A stretch of DNA of 64,000 nucleotides, taken from contig NC_051090.1 in assembly GCF_901709675.1 (NCBI RefSeq), positions 682,842-746,841 on the forward strand, in the 5' to 3' direction. Below, one piece after another: positions 13,182 through 35,384 of this stretch. Made by a program: the position numbers and the translations under genes. Each line of letters starts with the position of its first letter. Position 1 is the stretch's first letter. Origin of the DNA: Syngnathus acus (Eukaryota; Chordata; Actinopteri; Syngnathiformes; Syngnathidae). The notes below the pieces were generated by a model. It did not search any database, had not been told where the DNA came from, and saw only the letters and a program-made list of their open reading frames with translations.

Positions 13182-13415
13182 AGGAGGGATGCAGCCTCTT
13201 CCTTCAATCCCTCCCTCACTCCCTCCCTCCCTCCCTCGCTCCCTTCCTCCCTCCACAATGAGGCCCGGCCCGGCGCAGAGGAGACACTCCTCCCTTTGCC
13301 TCTCCTTTAAGGAGCAGTAAATTGCCACTTTCTCAGATGGTGCTCTAACTGTAGTTGCGATACTCCCACCAGTAGCTCGGCTATTTAATTGTAGAGCGCT
13401 TCTGCTCCGCCCATT

Positions 13416-13532
<117 letters not shown>

Positions 13533-16111
13533 GCTCTAGGTGCTGCCCTAATGAACATTTACATGCTGCTTGTTGATTTGAGTCAAACTAACCTCATTGA
13601 GCTGTCGTCGGTGCCAGAGCAAATGAATGATATGCTGCACTCAATTCAAATGATGTACGCTATTTGGCACAGACTGTTCTTCCACTTGCATGGCTGATAT
13701 GTATTTTGATTGGAAGGGTATCAAAATCTTTTCCAGTCACATACGCTATTGATATAGCAAATATAGTACGTCTATGAGTATTCATGGTGAGGTTGGGGAT
13801 CATTTAGAAGAGGAAGAAATTCGTTTTTTTTTATTTTATTTTTTTAAATGTGAACATGAGGATTTAAGTGGCCAGAAGGTTTCGCCTCAAGGCAAAAAGC
13901 AGCGAGGCAGAAAAGAGCATTATGAGTAATCCTCTGTGTTGGCATCTGACGTGGTATGCACACTGCTTACAATCAACTTTGTTTCTTCTCAGTCAGGATG
14001 TTGTCGACTTTGTTTGCTTGCCTCTGCTGCTTCTTTTGGTCCTTTCCAGCGTAGGGGTCAATAACAGCGCGTTTTGGAGAAACGATGACAAATTCTGATC
14101 CCATGGGGTCACACAATTTCAAATGGGAATGAATAAGGACATCTATTTAAATGAATGCTGGCTTAAGATTTGTTATTTTATGAAGCCCAGAATCGAGCGA
14201 CGTAGTCAAGGAATCCATTTGATAACTTCCAATCCACGTGCTTTATTTATGGCTATTCAAAGCGCAAGATGAATTTGGGTTTGGGTTGAAGGCACTCTAA
14301 GAACGATGGTACACATGTTAGTTATCTCTCTCTCTCTCTCTGACTCTGATAGGAAAGGATTCTACTCCCACATTGTTGTCTTATATGATCCTATTAATCA
14401 TTGTGATTCAATGGCTCTGAAAGCTGCTGTTGATGAAATGTTGCTGCCTGTCCTAAAGCCATCAGTTGCTTGTCCTGTCCCAAAAGGTCATTGCTTTAAA
14501 CAGGGTCTTCCAAATCTCTCCATAAACAGAGATTAGTTCTGCTTAGCCAGGGTGCAAGAATGCTTTCTAACGGCTTTTTTTGTCTCCACATCTTCACTGC
14601 ATGCACTCCATAACGCTAAAGAGTAACACCGGCCGGCTATGTTGTTTTTTCCATATGTAGTTTTTCGTGCTTGTGCCGCTCCTATTTGCACCTTGATAGT
14701 CTCTTCCAATCTCTCTTGCCATCCCATCTTCATGCTCGCATCAACATCTTTTCTTTGCAAGGGCTATCACTGCCATCAAGGTAGACGCACAATAAGAAGG
14801 GAAAAGACAAAACGCAAAAGTCCTCCCAAAAAGACTACACGAAAGCTGTCAAGAAGACACTCCAAGAGAAGCCGCCCCTCCTTCTCCTGCGTTTTGGACC
14901 ACAAAATGATCTCGACACAGCTTTTGTAACTCTACCTAAGCAACGATGATGTCGTATCTCATACCGTGTTTCTTTTTATTTCAACTCCAAATGAATCATT
15001 TCAGCCTGTAAATGATCGAATTGCCCATTTTTGAACAGTTTATCTCAAACGATTACCAGTTCAAGGAATGACATTTCTGTTTAGCAATACTGGAAGTACA
15101 ATTCTACTGCTATGGAAAAGAAGACCGCCATAATTGGGTTTGACATGATTGGGGGAATTGCTAATATCCGTATTGATTCATCTGGCTCTTCCAGCTGTTT
15201 TGGAAAATCTTTTTCTGACATTGTCTACAGAAAAAGGGAGGGAGGTCTGGGGAGGGGGTCCTCCATTCATTCCACAGACATTCAGTGGACATTTTTTATG
15301 CTGTTTGTTGCACAAAAACTTTTCAAGAAGCCTTCTGCACTGTGTAAAGAAGATAGGGGAGGGGGGAAGAGAGCTCGTCCAGACATACGTACAGTCCAAT
15401 GGTTTTGAATTGTGACTTGTAAATAGTTTTCATACAACTTTTTGATAGTGTTTTAAATGTATCTCGAAAAAGAAAGAAGGAAAGCTGTACATAAACCTCT
15501 GTGGGGTGGACGAGTGTAGAATAGTATATGAATTTATTTGTACACAAGAACACTGGATTTCTTTACTACTTGATTGTAACTAAAATGAATAATCTGCCAA
15601 AGTGTTTTATTTGACTTTTTTTCTGTTGTCTGTTCCATTTCTTTTGCTTTTTAACAGGACTGCAGAGTTTATGTTCATACTGTATTTAATTCTGTTGAAT
15701 AGATTTTGTTGTTGTGTGGGTGTACATTTGAAAGGGGGTTCTCATTTTTAATTTATTGGTGCCTTGTTTTGTGCTCCTGTATACTTTGACCCTCTGTCTT
15801 TCTGTGTTCCGTGTCTGGAGGAGGACAGATGAGATTAACTGGTGCGGCGATATCTGTTGAAGATTAAACCTTAGCAATTTCTTCTGCTTACATTGACTGT
15901 CTGTTCTGTATGCCAAAATGGTCTCACTCATGTTTCTATGAAATCAATCTGTTCATAAATATCTCTACAGTATATATTGATATATTAAATTCGTAAAAAT
16001 TGTTCTCTACCTACTGCTGTTTTTTTCGAACCATTTTTAACCTCATATATACGTATATATACGTGTGTGTATATATATATATATATATATGTGTATATAT
16101 ATATATATATA

Positions 16112-16177
16112 CACTACCGTTCAAAAGTTTGGGGTCACAAAATTGTTTGGGTGACCCCAAACTTTTGAACGGTAGTG
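16112..16177. mobile_element. 66-bp hairpin element, copy 1
   Basis: Starts CACTACCGTTCAAAAG and ends with its reverse complement; the arms are about 27 bp with a short loop, flanked by TA on both sides. It resembles the terminal inverted repeat of a TA-targeting (Tc1/mariner-like) element; the family is inferred. Its sequence is the exact reverse complement of the copy at 16346-16411. Confidence 0.7.
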
Positions 16178-16345
16178 TATATATTTATTTAGATAATTAT
16201 TTATAGATTATATATATAATCTTCTGTGTAAAAAATCTTATAATATATATGTATACTTATATTCATAGATTATATATAATCTTATACAAATATAAAATAT
16301 GATTTATAATATTTAATTCATAATATTTTATTATAATAATATTTA

Positions 16346-16411
16346 CACTACCGTTCAAAAGTTTGGGGTCACCCAAACAATTTTGTGACCCCAAACTTTT
16401 GAACGGTAGTG
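16346..16411. mobile_element. 66-bp hairpin element, copy 2 (inverted)
   Basis: Exact reverse complement of 16112-16177, also flanked by TA. The two copies bracket 168 bp of AT-rich DNA, so the pair could be the two ends of one MITE (16112-16411) or two insertions into TA repeats. Confidence 0.7.
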
Positions 16412-19254
16412 TATATATATATATATATATATTTATTTATTTTTTGTGCTTGCGCCTCTCTGATTTAAGTGCTTGCTGAGCCTGTAGATGTGATTGAATC
16501 TTAAAATGTTTGGTATTATTCAAATCCACAAGAACTCTGTTGCCACAAGGTGGCGCAAATACCCCGACAAACTATATATAAAGCAGCTATTGAAGAGTTT
16601 GCACCACCCTGTGGCTACTTCTCCAGTCATGTGATACACTAACGATTATTCTTAGTAGTAGTACTATCAAAAGAAGAAAAGGCTTCAGTAAAACCATTAT
16701 GATCCTGGATAATATGGTGTTCTGTTATAAATGAAATGGGACAAAAAAAGGGGAGTATTTTAAAGTTTATATTTATTGTGAAATAGTTTTCTGCTTTCCA
16801 ACATATCAGCTCATTGAGATAATACATAAAGATATAGCTTATTATGTTCAATGCTTTTCAGCGTACTCTGTTCAATATACTTTTAATAGATGTAACGTGT
16901 CATTGGTAACATGGAAGGGCACATGAAAGAGTCACCAATACTACACCAGCCACCACTCACTCCAAAGATCATTAGCCACTCCTCAATGTCAAAGGTCAAT
17001 CACTGGAATAAATTGTCCATGCATACGTACATACTTTACGATATGGTAAAAATATATATTATTTCAAATAAATATTTCATATTATTCGTTGAGCATATTG
17101 TTTGACGCTAGAGGTTATATAGTTTTCACAAGACTTTATATACATGTGTTTGGCTGGCATTACAAGAACAAATAAAATACATATTTAACTCCTGTGAATT
17201 AGAAGTCTTTGGCAGCAAAACCTTCGTAGTGTAGTACGTAGCACGTCACACCGGATTAAACATGGATTGGACATTTTCATAGAGACCATGAATGGCACAG
17301 AAGATCAGATACAACGTCTTGTCACAACACAAATGTAAGCATATTTGGAAAGATGAGAGGCACCAAATTCATATCATTTGTGCACTGATACACAAAACCA
17401 CAAATGAGACAATAGTTATGTGTCACATCATGTTCAAATGATTGTGTGATTGCCACCCGTGAAAATCATTTGCGTTGCCGACTTTAGTTATTCACAGTAT
17501 ATCTTTGATAGTATTAACATATTTGATGTCCTCCAATAACTCTTTATAAGCCTACAAATGTGTTTTCATATAAGCACGATTATTAATACATATTAGCTTG
17601 TACAAAGCACTGAATGTTTGGAGTCACCATGAGAGAACTATTTTGTTGTTGACGTGTGGTGAAATGTTTGTGTTAAAATCCGATTCATTAGTAAGAAAAC
17701 ACTCTTGTTGATTTTTTTTTTTTACCAAGGTCAAACCTTTGTTATATGATAAAAAATAGGGTGGAAATGTCTTATCAGACTCCTGCTTGGAGAAATTGAA
17801 GGAATACTGGCTTGTTTAAAGAGCATAACAGAGAAGCCTCACCTCTACATTACAGTCACATATGACATGACTCAACTTCAGTTTCATTCGTAATTTTATA
17901 GATTCTTTAACATTCCTTACGAGTTAAACAATGTGCTCATTTTCATATACTCTATATACAGTCTCAAGTTTTGCAGATCAAACGCAATTATTAAAGTTCA
18001 TCTCTGCCATGGATACTGGGAGTTAGTTATCATTGCTACATTTGCTTATTAATGTTATTATTAATATTTTGGAATGCATAAGCCAGTCATACATTCACTA
18101 TATTGGATAGCCTAAGAAAAAGAATGACTAATATTTGCGCTGAGGAGTGTCATAAACAGCTGTTGACAGCCAACAAAACAAACAAACCAACCAACTGTAT
18201 GGCATTTCTGCACAATACAAAGAAAAAAAAAAAAAAAAAGTCAATTAAGTTAGTACTTTTGAAATATGAGCGCTATATCTCAGCCGTCGGGCCGAAACCT
18301 TCTCAGTCACGATTTGGTCAATTTGATATATTGTTCAAAAATCTAGACTGTTGGCCATTCCACACATGTGGCTGTTATTTTGACAATGGCTTGCTCTCTG
18401 TGTAATGCAACATTATTGGTTGAACAAATATGCCATTCTCCTGAACAGTGACTCTTTTAGAGGTGCAAGTTTTCAGCCCGACAGCAGCAATAATAGTTAT
18501 AAAATAAATTTTATACTGTTGAACTTTTTTTTTTTGTTTTACCGACACTATCGTAGATTGAAACATCAGTGTTTCTTGTGAAATTCACGCACACACACAT
18601 ACACACGCAAATCACATTTCATTGTTATTATTATTATTATTATTATTATAAAATAAGACACTGAATACATGTAAAATATCAGCTGGGTGATGGGAAACAA
18701 TTATATTATTCTTGTTATTTTAAAGTTGATTGAATAATTCAGCTAAAGGCCTGGACATTGAGTATTTACAAAACAATATCTACAAAAATAAAAATAGGAA
18801 CATAGTAGAAAATACAGACTCTGTGTTTGAATATATTTGTAATCTGATGAAATATTGTGATGTCTACCTTTCAAAAATATGTTAATGGAGAGAAAAAGGA
18901 AATGCTGAATATCACGGTGAATATCTTACATACTGTATATACGTATTTACTCAAAAGGTAGATTCTGTGCTTAGTATTATGCTTGAATTCTGAAGAGTAT
19001 TATAAAGAGGCAGCAGTTATCTTTCTCATCCGATTGGAAATTCCTCTCACTGTCACGTGACCTGTTGAATCAATCAAGGCGATTCTCGTGGTGTCCACTG
19101 GGTGGTTGATGCAGCATATCTATGGAAACCCCAGGCAAAGTGTTGGCTGCAATGTGGAGGAACAAAGTTTGGGCATGCTTGAGTGTCTCCAAAGTTTGCT
19201 TGTGTGCAGCCACAGAGAGCACATTTGCAGAGAGAGAGAGAGAGAGTGCTGGCA

Positions 19255-26957
<7,703 letters not shown>

Positions 26958-26976
<19 letters not shown>

Positions 26977-27021
26977 GGGATGCAGAGATCTCAGTCATCG
27001 ACAACGCTTTGGCGCAGCAGC
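26958..27021 (-). CDS. kank4: kank4 exon with start codon (ATG at 26976)
   Basis: On the minus strand, after TTCTGTAG, 45 nt of leader and then ATGATGGAC AAAAAAAGTG, donor GTGAGA. It codes MMDKKS and one base of Ala. Either of the two tandem ATGs could start. An acceptor just before it means at least one upstream non-coding exon exists. Confidence 0.85.
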
Positions 27022-30000
27022 CTACAGAAAATCAAGAAAAACAGACACATTTGAGAAAATATTCAAATAATTACAAAAAAATGAAAAGATCTTCAAGCCA
27101 AGTGTGCGTTTTTGGCCACATATTTTTTCATGCAATATTGGGTAATAGAAGGTGCAAAATGGGCTGCAATTAGTCAAATAGAACTGAAATAAGCCGACAT
27201 GTACTCGACAGTACTTGTTGTGTAAGGCAATCAATCAAATTGACTGCTACATGCTGAAGCGTAAAATAAGACAATTGTACATCATCTGGAGCACTATTGT
27301 TACTTCTGTTATGAAAATGAATCGAATTTCCGACAGCGGTTTGCATCGAATGTCACGGCAAGTGGCCGTTGCCACGACAACCATTCATTAAGCAGCCGCT
27401 CCTCCCTGTATGTCCCAGGAAAGAAAAGCATCGGCATTCCTGACTTCTCTGGGCGCTTAATGGAACTGCAGCTCACTGTCCTTAAGGCTTAATTAGCCAA
27501 TTTGGGAGCTGAAAAATGCTGATCGTAATTGGTGGAAGAGTCAGAGCCCTATTGCAATGATGCACAGTGAGCACACAACAATCCCCGTTTACTGAAGAGA
27601 GATGGACAAAGACAGCAAAAGAAGTGGGCATCTAGTAGAATGAACAAAACTGTGAAATGTTAAAAAGCGAGATAGGAAAGGAGCACTTGTGAGGATTGTA
27701 AAAGTTGACTTTTAATTGAATGCCCTGCTCACAAAATCTGAGCATGAAAGGCTTTTCATCTAGGGGAGCTTTCAAAAGGCATGCAGTGCAGTGTGTCCAA
27801 TTAAATGACAAGGCAATAAAAGTCATTCATTTATTTTAGAGGTAAAGATTCATTCCAAGCCCTCCATGTGCCTAATTCATGTGACGCATGATTTATCAAT
27901 GATTATATTCAATGAGAAGTTTCAAATAAATATCTTTGCTGCAGGATATAATCTCATCTGTACCTACTGACGAGTGAATCAATGTCATGTAAAGACAAGC
28001 ATTTGCAATGCGCGCCGGACAAAATGCGAAGTGTGTCGGCGGCGTATGAGAGCTGTTGGGTGGATGCCACATTCGGAAAACACCAATTCAGAGAGCACAG
28101 CAGCTGGCTGAGAGGCCACCGGGAAATTAAAAAAAAAAAAAAAAAGATGTCCGTGTATTAGCTCCTACTGACAACAGCGTGTCATTAAATGTCATCGCCA
28201 TTGTTATTTCGAGGCTATCTTGAACAGTTACCGACGGAATCATTAAAAGAACGGGCGCCTCTGAGCTCGCTAGTTTAATTCGACACGGATATAAAAGGCC
28301 CTCAGGCAGTCATCAAACGTTCTGTATTTAAACAGGTTGAATTGGCCTGAGCCAATCCACCAGGAAAGAAGAAAATCATTGCTTTTAATGGTCGTTTGTG
28401 TACTCGAGATTTGATTAGCTTGAAACAGTGACACAGGGCAGGCTCCGGAGATGACAGGCCCACAGGAAATAGAAGGGGCAGGCAGACAGGAGGTGAGCGC
28501 TTAGATCAGCCAAATCCAGAGAAAGTGAAAATGGAGGCAGGCTCGGGAGTGGCAGCTGTACACGTTCATATCTCGTGCAAGCAGAACACAACTTTGCCCC
28601 CCCCCGCCCCACCCTGTTATTTTCAGCAGTTCCTTCTATCTAATGAAAAAAATAAAAAATAAATGCATTACGATGTCATGAACATACAAGGCAGCCGCAA
28701 TGGAGAATAGAAAGTGGGGCATCATCTTTCGTGCAAGTCTTGTTCAGCAGTTCAGTTTGGGCATTTGTGCCATGGTGGGGTATTGCCGTAGACATTGGTA
28801 GCTAACAGAGTGTCGTGGATGTCATGGTACTTCAGTCATAGATATGACAACAGCATGCTTTGCTCCAAAAATGAGCTAATTGAACTATTTGGTGATGTTA
28901 AAAATGCATTTACATAGATCAAGAGAAGTATTGATGATTTCTCCTGACTACATCACGTGTCCCTGGACACTTGTCAGGTGAAATTCATCACGCTCAATCC
29001 AACACGGAGGGAAAGATTAAATTGGCACTGGCCGCTGACATCCACTAGGATATTAAATGTCAAACGAGGGATTGAAGAGAAATCTACGCAGTCGCATGCT
29101 TGGGAAATTCTTCTGAAAGATAAAGCATCTTTTAGAAATGGTTATGTACTTGACAAAGGACAATCCACTTGATTTCATTTTCTTCTTTCCCATAAGAAGA
29201 ACCTTTGTTGTGATTGAGTGCCACAAGATTGAAGCCAGCACCAAAGTGGTCCAACACAGTAGAATGCAATGATTTCCATTCGATAAAAAAAAAAAAGTGC
29301 TTTTCCCATGTTTTGTCAATTCATCCAAATGTGCAACAATCTACATACAATGTCAACAAAATATTTGTTAATCATCTTAAGTAATCGTGGTGTATGAAGA
29401 GAAAGATGAGGCTTCTGTTTTGGCCAGGCTTGAGCGATGAGCACTAATGTTTTATTGTCTCTGCAGTGGTGGCCAGTAAATACACAAATGCAAATTTCTC
29501 CAATCCTGGTGGTACTCTCTGAATTTCAAATATAGCGGAATACACATTGCGTGGGTTTACCACAGACACAATCAATCTGGCTGCTGCCAAAGCTATGCGT
29601 GAATGTCAAAAAGGCTTTTACTGTGCATGGGCTGTAACCACCATGTGCTAAAACTTGCCAATTCATTTCTATTCTTTGATGAGCTGCCTTAACATACTCT
29701 TCATGTAAATTTAACCCCAAAAAAAGGTTAGTTTGGCTAGAACATCTATAGTACATTCTCATTAATTCAATCTTTTTTCCCCATGAACTGTGTAAAAAAA
29801 ACGAACATTGTTCCATTAGAGCTGGATGAAACAAAAAAAGGACTTCTGAAAATAAAATCAATTACAGCATGCAATAGCAAGCAATGCCTCATTAATTAGT
29901 ATTGTCACATTGACAAGTGACAGGACACAAATGCACACGCTGAAGGAATTTGAATGAACATCAGATACGAGCACATAAACACTCCCGATGTGATCTCGAG

Positions 30001-32191
30001 CCTGCCTCCCTCCCTTCCTCACACCAGTGGGGTGGGTGTGAAGCTTGGAGGCCCAAGTGTGGCTGCTCACTATAGCTAGCTGCACATTGTGTAGCCTGCA
30101 GAGCAGGCAGGAGGAGAACAACATTCATTTAGTGTTTATTGATCTTTTCCCAACGGGAGCATTCTGATTCCATTTCCACACAAACAAGCATATCAGACAT
30201 TGTGAGACATTCATGCGCTTTGCTGATGGCACACCTGTCAACTTCCTCTTGCATTGTCAGCTGCTCAAGCCGTGTAAGCAAAACAAGATAATAATAACAA
30301 CAACAGAAAATCTCACACGCGTACCCATTGTCTCTCCGTTTCTTACACAGTCGAGGCAAAGCGTGTGACCTATATTCCACCCACCCAGCGAAAAATAGAA
30401 AGGGGGAGGTGAGGTGAATAAACGTCAAGCAAGCAAATTGGAATTATAGATCAACTCGGTCGGATCAGCAATCTGTTCTAGAGAAGAGCTGAAAGGGAAA
30501 GGAGAGAATTCTCCAGGGGATTACCTCGCTCGCTCGCTCGCTCGCTCACCTGCCACACAATTCCTCACCCCATGTCCTTCCTCTTTCCCATTTCTGTGGG
30601 CGTATCTGACCCTTGTCTGTCTTCACCCCATAGCGCGGACAGAAGAGAAAAAGGAGGGAGGACAAAGCCTGATGGCTGGGAAATGGGTGGAGGTGTTGGC
30701 AGGGCTGGAGAAAATAGTCAGAAAGAAACTGGGGACAATAACTTATAGCTGCTGGTTTGCTTTGGGAGGGGACACTACATTGCACGCAATCTAATGGTGT
30801 GTGTGTGCCTTTGGTCCAGGAAAGCCCTTTAATGATGTGTTCCTTTTGAAATTCATTTTCACTCTAAGTGTTGTTTCTTGGTCATTTTGTCCATGTCATG
30901 TGAATACTGAGTATGTGTAAAACTGTCAGAGTAGAAGATGAGGTTTTCCTGGAGAGCAAATCACCTCAGGACAGACATGACTATGTTCATTCATCCTTCA
31001 TATGTTTGCACGAGTCTGTCTCAACATGAAGGAGTCTAATTACAGTTATGTACCTCCATTGATACGAAACGACATGCGAAAGCAATTTGTTGGAAAGGCA
31101 TCTCAAAGATCTCCGTGAAATGAGTAAGCTCTTTCCATGTCTGTCTTCAACTCAATCACAATTGAAAAAAGGCTCAGATGCTTCCTATGAGTAAATGAGG
31201 GAAATAATGAACACCCTTTAAATAAGCTAATGGTCTAGTTTTTTTTTTTTTTTTTTTTCTAATTTGATCTCACTCTTGCATGATCCCAGGCAGTTTGGGT
31301 TGGTCATTTCAGCTTGACAAATGTAAAAGCAAAGCCTAAAGCACCGAGCAAGATTGAAACGCCTACAAAATGCAGACTGGAGTGTGCATAGGAAAACGGA
31401 ATACATGAAATATTCATCTGTTCATATGGCACATTGACCCGAGTAGGCTTATGGTGGATATCCAGAAAAACAAGACATTATTGATTTTCAGAGCACAGTG
31501 ATCCAAATAACATCAGATCAGATGGAGGGATGAGTTGGAAAGTAGAAAGGTTCAATGAAGACTTCAAAAGTGAGCATTAACACCTCTAAAAGGGGAGCTA
31601 TTTTATTCTGAACCAACTCTCGGGCTTTCATTGGACGGTGACGCTTCCAGCAAACATAAATATAAAATGAAGAGTACCATTACATCACTTTTTTATACAG
31701 CGAGCATATGCTTGTATCGTGTTTGTCAAAAGAAGCAATGACGTCGACGCGGCATGTTTTGCGGCCGCACTCCCAACATGCATCAAATCAACTTGGCCCC
31801 TTTCATGGAATGCAGCCAAGTGAAAGAGCCAGGGTGTAATGTGGCCCAGGGGGGTTAAGCTTCTCGCTTTCCTATCACATGAACTGTTTGCTGTCAGGAG
31901 GGATCACATCCGCCCCTCCTTTGGAGTCGCATCTTCAACCACATAACACGTCTACTTGGAGAATGTTAAAAGGTTTCATTGGCACGGCAAGCGCATCATT
32001 AGGGACATTTGTTTGCAAGGTCTCATCTCACCAAAATGTCCCTTTTCTCCTGATTACAGTACATATTTGCACACAAATCAAAACAGTTCTGCTAACTAGT
32101 CACCTGATATCATTGGCTCATTCCATCTTTGTACATGGTGAGGGCTTTGACCAGACCTGGGACAAAAGCACATGACGGCGGGGTTGGTGGT

Positions 32192-32217
32192 GGGGGGGGG
32201 GGGGGGGGGGGGGGGGG
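32192..32217. repeat. Poly-G tract (26 G)
   Basis: Uninterrupted run of G on the plus strand, preceded by GGTTGGTGGT. Confidence 0.85.
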
Positions 32218-35200
32218 AGATTAAAAGAGTCTGGAGCAATGCATGCTTGCTTGGCGTAATCACATGGTGATTCCCATTCATAGAAAGAATTACAGTCATG
32301 CTTATGTGTGGTTTATGCTCGGTCAAGTGTCTGGCAAAAATATGAAGGGCAAGACCTGTCTGGATAAAACTTGAGCGTTGTATATCAGTGTGGTCTCCCT
32401 GGAACAGCTCTGTTAAAACATTAAAATAGCAACGGGGAAATCTTATCCAAAATCCGGCATGTGGATACGTCTTCTTAGGACTTAGGATGTGTAAAAATAA
32501 AACTTTGGTTTGTTTACTGCACAGCTCACCCGGATGTACATTTCGACCAAATGAAGCATTTATGCTTACATTGAGAGGCTATGCTATGATTTATTTCAAG
32601 ACATTTTTAGAATGAAAAATGCATTTCAAAGAACTGTTTTGAATTGTATCAGCCACTTGATAATCCAGCCAAGCCACTGGTAATCATGAGCAATTTCAGG
32701 TGCACAGAAATCCTTGTGGGGCCGGCATTTATACTACAAGTAGCCATCACTAAGACGCTTTTAGGATGGAAAAACAAAGAAGGAAACTTTCCACTGGCAA
32801 AGTGCGTCTGCGTGGGCCAGACGTGGCTGGCAGTCATCCTGAGGAAGGCCAGTTGCTGATAAGGCCTTTGGCCAGGGAAAAGACTGTTTATACATTGAAA
32901 ATGACGCCGCCACCACTGAACACAAAACACACTTCACTGCTCAGCTGGAAATGACCTGAACCTCTGTGAATGCACGTGTGAGTGAGTGAGTGAGTCAGGA
33001 GGGGCAAGCAGAGGCAACGTTCACACACCAACAGGAGCCTTGCAAGGAAAGAAGCATTCTTCTCGTGCATCAAGCGGACTGAGGCTTGACATGAAAAAGA
33101 AGCAATGTTGGCCCATTTATTTGCTATTTAAACTAAAAAGCCAAATTGCCTTCATAGCAATGCTAAACATCTTACTAATTATTGGTCACAAGCACTTATG
33201 TGGCTGTTCAGGGAAAAAACAGGGGAGGTGATAATGACATTTTTTATAGCATTTCTCATCACCTTTACCATTCTTTATACGTAAATGTGTGATTTATATA
33301 GCGGATAGTGAGTGCTACAGTTCACACTTCAGAATGAATCAGCCAGGCTTTTCAAGATATTCTTAGATATTTTGATGCTGTGTGAAAATACTGAAAGTTC
33401 TTTTTCTAATCCAGCACGACTGTACCTTAATGTACAAAGTAGGAGACGTACATAAAGGCACGGTCAGATGAGTTTGGCATGAAACAACTTGACCTTTCCA
33501 ATGAACTTGCATGGGAATTGGGAGCTTGGCCATTAATAGCATCCAGCGATACTGCATAATCATCATGCTTTTTAAATCCTCTTCTGTATTTTTGTCTTGT
33601 CTCGCATTTGATGATGCCTTCCAGGTATTTGTAATATATCGCTGCTCTTTACGATCATGATAATAGTTGAGCGTGCAAAAGCTGTTTGGCTATTGTGCGC
33701 TCAGGAATGAACACCGCAATGACAGGAACATGAAGTCGTGTCATCCCTCCTCCCCTTTCAAACTGTGGTTTCTTGGCTCTAATGATTATTAGAGATATAT
33801 TAGGTCCAAGCTGGTAGCTTGCGTTTCTCACTGACGCAGGTCAGCTGGAAGAAGCTGTCTGTGCATGGGAGGGAGGGAGGGAGGGAGGAAGGAAAGGAGC
33901 ACACCAAAGACACAATTGAATTTTTGCACAGCCACGCAGATCCTCTGTATTTTTCAGTGAGTGTGTGTATTTGTATCATGTTTGCATGAAAAACCTAGAT
34001 GTATAATATTTGCTCAAATCATTTTGTTTTGAAAAAGAGAAAAAGCAGATTCCTCCCGTGTCTGTGGAGAAATTACTCAGATAAACAATTGCAAGGATAA
34101 TCAAATATTTACTTCGTCACCCAAAACAGCGATCGCTTTCCTCACAAAATGAGAATGGAAGAAATGGATGAAGAAAAGCACTGTTCTGGAGATGCATAGC
34201 AAAAGAAAGGCTTCCCGTTTGACTGGCATCTCATTCATGTGTTAGTTTTATCTTTCTTGACACACAGTGATTTCCAATCTTCAAAAGCTCAAGTGCCAGA
34301 CTCATCTGGAAGATGAAGTGCAAGTCAAGAGGCCTGCTTGTTGGCCTTTTAGAGCAACAGCTGCCTGCAGCACAGCGAGAAAGCAAAGAATCATCTCTCG
34401 TCACCGGTATTTATCTCCATTTTTTGTTGCCCTCCATTTTGCATCCCTCTATTCTAGGAACACAGCAGAGCCCTGCAGCCCTGCAGGCAGGCATCCTGCT
34501 CCAAGAACAGCGACAAAATATTCCACTGGCACGAAGGGAACTTGCAAGAGCCACCAGGCTTCCTCCAAAAAGATGGTTTAGCCATAAAGCAACGAGATCG
34601 CCGCTCGATTTACAGCTTTAATGCAAGCATCTGCCCAATATCTTACTTTGGATAATGTATAGTTTGCCCTTTTCTAATCTGACCGATAGATTGTGACTTC
34701 CAAAGGCTGGCTGGCTGGCTGGCTGGCAGGCAGCAAAGCATCAGAAGTTATGTTTAAAGATTAGGAGAATACAAAAGAAGAGAAAATGAATCATGGTGAG
34801 GTGATGGAAGACCGAGCAGGAGTCAACGGCTAGATCTCCTTGAAATTCAGACTTTTTTGCTAGCCAGCAGGGAGATATCATTTTCTACATGGCTTTATAG
34901 TGGTTGAAAAGATAACTTCCATTAGTTTGAAGAATGCTGATCCATTGGCTTTTTGTATTTTGGATCCCACCCATGCCAACGTTCGATTTGTGCTTTGAGA
35001 TTTTGCAGCGTAAGCATTTGGAGTGGATGCTTGCCAGCTGTTGCTCAGTTGAGCTGCAAAGTGCAGCTGTCTGAGGGTTTTTTTGTTTTTTTTTAATAAT
35101 GACAGCAACCCAGAGGTGCTATAGTGAAAAGCTGATGAGATGTAGAGACTGCAGTACCATCCATCTGCTTGTCAATGTCTATGTGAGTGATACAAAACAC

Positions 35201-35348
35201 ACACGCACACACATACAATAAATAATAATAATTCTAGTCACAATTTGGATCAGCCAGCCTCCATGAGACAGTGTTAGAACCTCGAGTGTGGCAACTACTG
35301 GGGCAGCATGCTTGTAAAAGGCAATGATAGACAGAATGAGGTGAATTG

Positions 35349-35384
35349 CATGGCATGGCATGGCATGGCATGGCATGGCATGGG
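35349..35384. repeat. (GGCAT)n microsatellite
   Basis: About seven head-to-tail GGCAT units. Confidence 0.9.
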
